In this document: positions 34,075-64,000 of the stretch, piece by piece
Layout of the letters: every line of letters begins with the position of its first letter
Position numbering within the stretch: position 1 is the stretch's first letter
Assembly: GCF_029867415.1 (NCBI RefSeq)
Contig: NC_081185.1
Span: 109,040,566 to 109,104,565, forward strand
Direction of reading: 5' to 3'
Source: Vicia villosa
Taxonomy: Eukaryota > Streptophyta > Magnoliopsida > Fabales > Fabaceae
Length of the DNA: 64,000 nt
The notes under the pieces: generated by a model
Database searches by the model: none
The model's input: only the letters and a program-made list of their open reading frames with translations
What the model was told of the DNA's origin: nothing
Position numbers and translations under genes: made by a program

Positions 34075-35210
34075 ATCATTAAAAATATTGCGACAATTCA
34101 AATTAATAAAACGACGACGAAAATCTGTATTGTTTACTGTATGTTTTTAGATTCACCTCTTTTGAAAGGAGAGAAATTATGTATTAATCCCGATAAAATG
34201 ACAACCATGAATTCGACATAAGAGTTAAAGACACTAAAATTATAAGCAAAAACTGTTATAAATGATGAACTTCTAAATTTTATTAAATTACTAAATTGTG
34301 CTAAAATGATTAAAATATACGTGATACTTTGTTTTAATTCCCCTTTTTTTTTGCTAACGCCATTTTTTGTTCAAGTATAACGCTTTTTTATAATACGCAA
34401 TATTTTGAATAATTCCTATGCAAACATTAAAAAAAGACACTTGTTCTACGACATCGTATATACATGATCTATGCAACTAAAAATCAGTGTTTGGACACTT
34501 CTCAAGATAGAAGAAAAATATCAAAAAATTAATATAATCTTGTAGTAACATACAGTGTTGGTGTTTTTCTTTTTGTTTAGTTATCACTCCATAACATTTT
34601 TTGGTAAACTTCACAAATAATAACCTTAATCATGAAAGATCATCAACAAAGTCGAAACCAATCAGTTTTGAGCCAACATTATTTGATATTTGACGTTCCG
34701 AGTATATCACCATTAGCATCACGAATGTTTATTCATGAATTGGTTCTAATTATAGAGAAAATGAGAAATAAGATAGTACTATACCAAAAAAGCAACAAAA
34801 CTCTTTACAGAAAGCAATAATTATTCATTACACTGACAAAATATTGAACACTCAAATTTCAGCCAAGCTAATCCATCTAAACGTCTGAAAATCAGCAGCA
34901 TTACAAGAATAAACAGCTACCATATTTTCATTCTAACAAAAAAAAAAATTGTGGGACAAAAATGGCTTAAACCTCATGAAGGAACTAAGAAGCTTGTCCA
35001 ATATCAACACTTTACACAACTGGAGGAGCAAAGAACCCTCCACTAAATCTATGAATCTAACACTGGTGGTAAACAATAGGAAGTGTCACGAGACATTTCT
35101 GAACCATAAGGATGCAGCCAAACTGCTTACAAACGTGTGTCACAACCTCAATCTAACTTTCCTAATTGATGTATACATGATTGTAATCCATATTATGTAT
35201 AACCTAAAAC
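34075..35210. other. Intergenic and 3' UTR region of the BEACH gene
   Basis: AT-rich DNA with no supported gene. The part next to 35210 should hold the 3' UTR of the minus-strand BEACH gene. Confidence 0.45.

Positions 35211-64000
<28,790 letters not shown>

Overview
The window is nuclear DNA from a flowering plant, most likely a papilionoid legume. The reasons are AT-rich intergenic DNA, GT-AG introns, and dense nested transposons (Ty1/copia, Ty3/gypsy, L1-type LINE, Helitron, hAT, Stowaway and other MITEs). The legume call rests on the look of the retroelements and is an inference. There are no bacterial operons, no CRISPR array and no RNA gene I can support. All boundaries were read by eye.

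Two host genes are present, both on the minus strand. (1) 13817-16091 is a complete five-exon gene for a 216-residue lysine-rich protein resembling animal CCDC137. (2) 35211-64000 is the 3' part (29 exons, about 1,961 codons) of a giant neurobeachin-type protein with PH-BEACH, BEACH and WD40 modules. It is closest in my recall to Arabidopsis BEACH domain-containing protein C2. Its N-terminal part lies beyond the right edge. Every exon junction I checked keeps the reading frame, so the gene looks functional despite introns filled with mobile DNA.

Layout. 1-8150 is a transposon mosaic: an AT-rich repeat array ending in a Helitron 3' terminus, then a 5'-truncated LINE split by a 3.5-kb Helitron inserted exactly between A and T, then three foldback elements set in (TA)n arrays, then a hAT transposase remnant. 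8151-11482 is a complete small LTR retrotransposon (256-bp LTRs, 5-bp target duplication) that has no recognisable gag or pol. It carries pieces of two host genes, one of them a P-type Ca2+-ATPase with its phosphorylation motif. 11483-13816 is intergenic DNA with two MITEs.

17014-31633 is a chain of broken LTR elements: a gag-only gypsy element, a copia fragment, an Athila-like element with its coding region deleted, and a gypsy gag-protease relic interrupted by a 725-bp solo LTR. 31773-34074 holds a roughly 480-bp direct repeat, each copy made of two MITEs, flanking a copia LTR-like sequence. The BEACH gene follows. Its introns contain a LINE relic, nested MITEs, copia relics, microsatellites and recent tandem duplications.

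The two host genes have no evident functional link. The most interesting item is the retrotransposon with captured genes at 8151-11482. I found no convincing wholly new molecular system.
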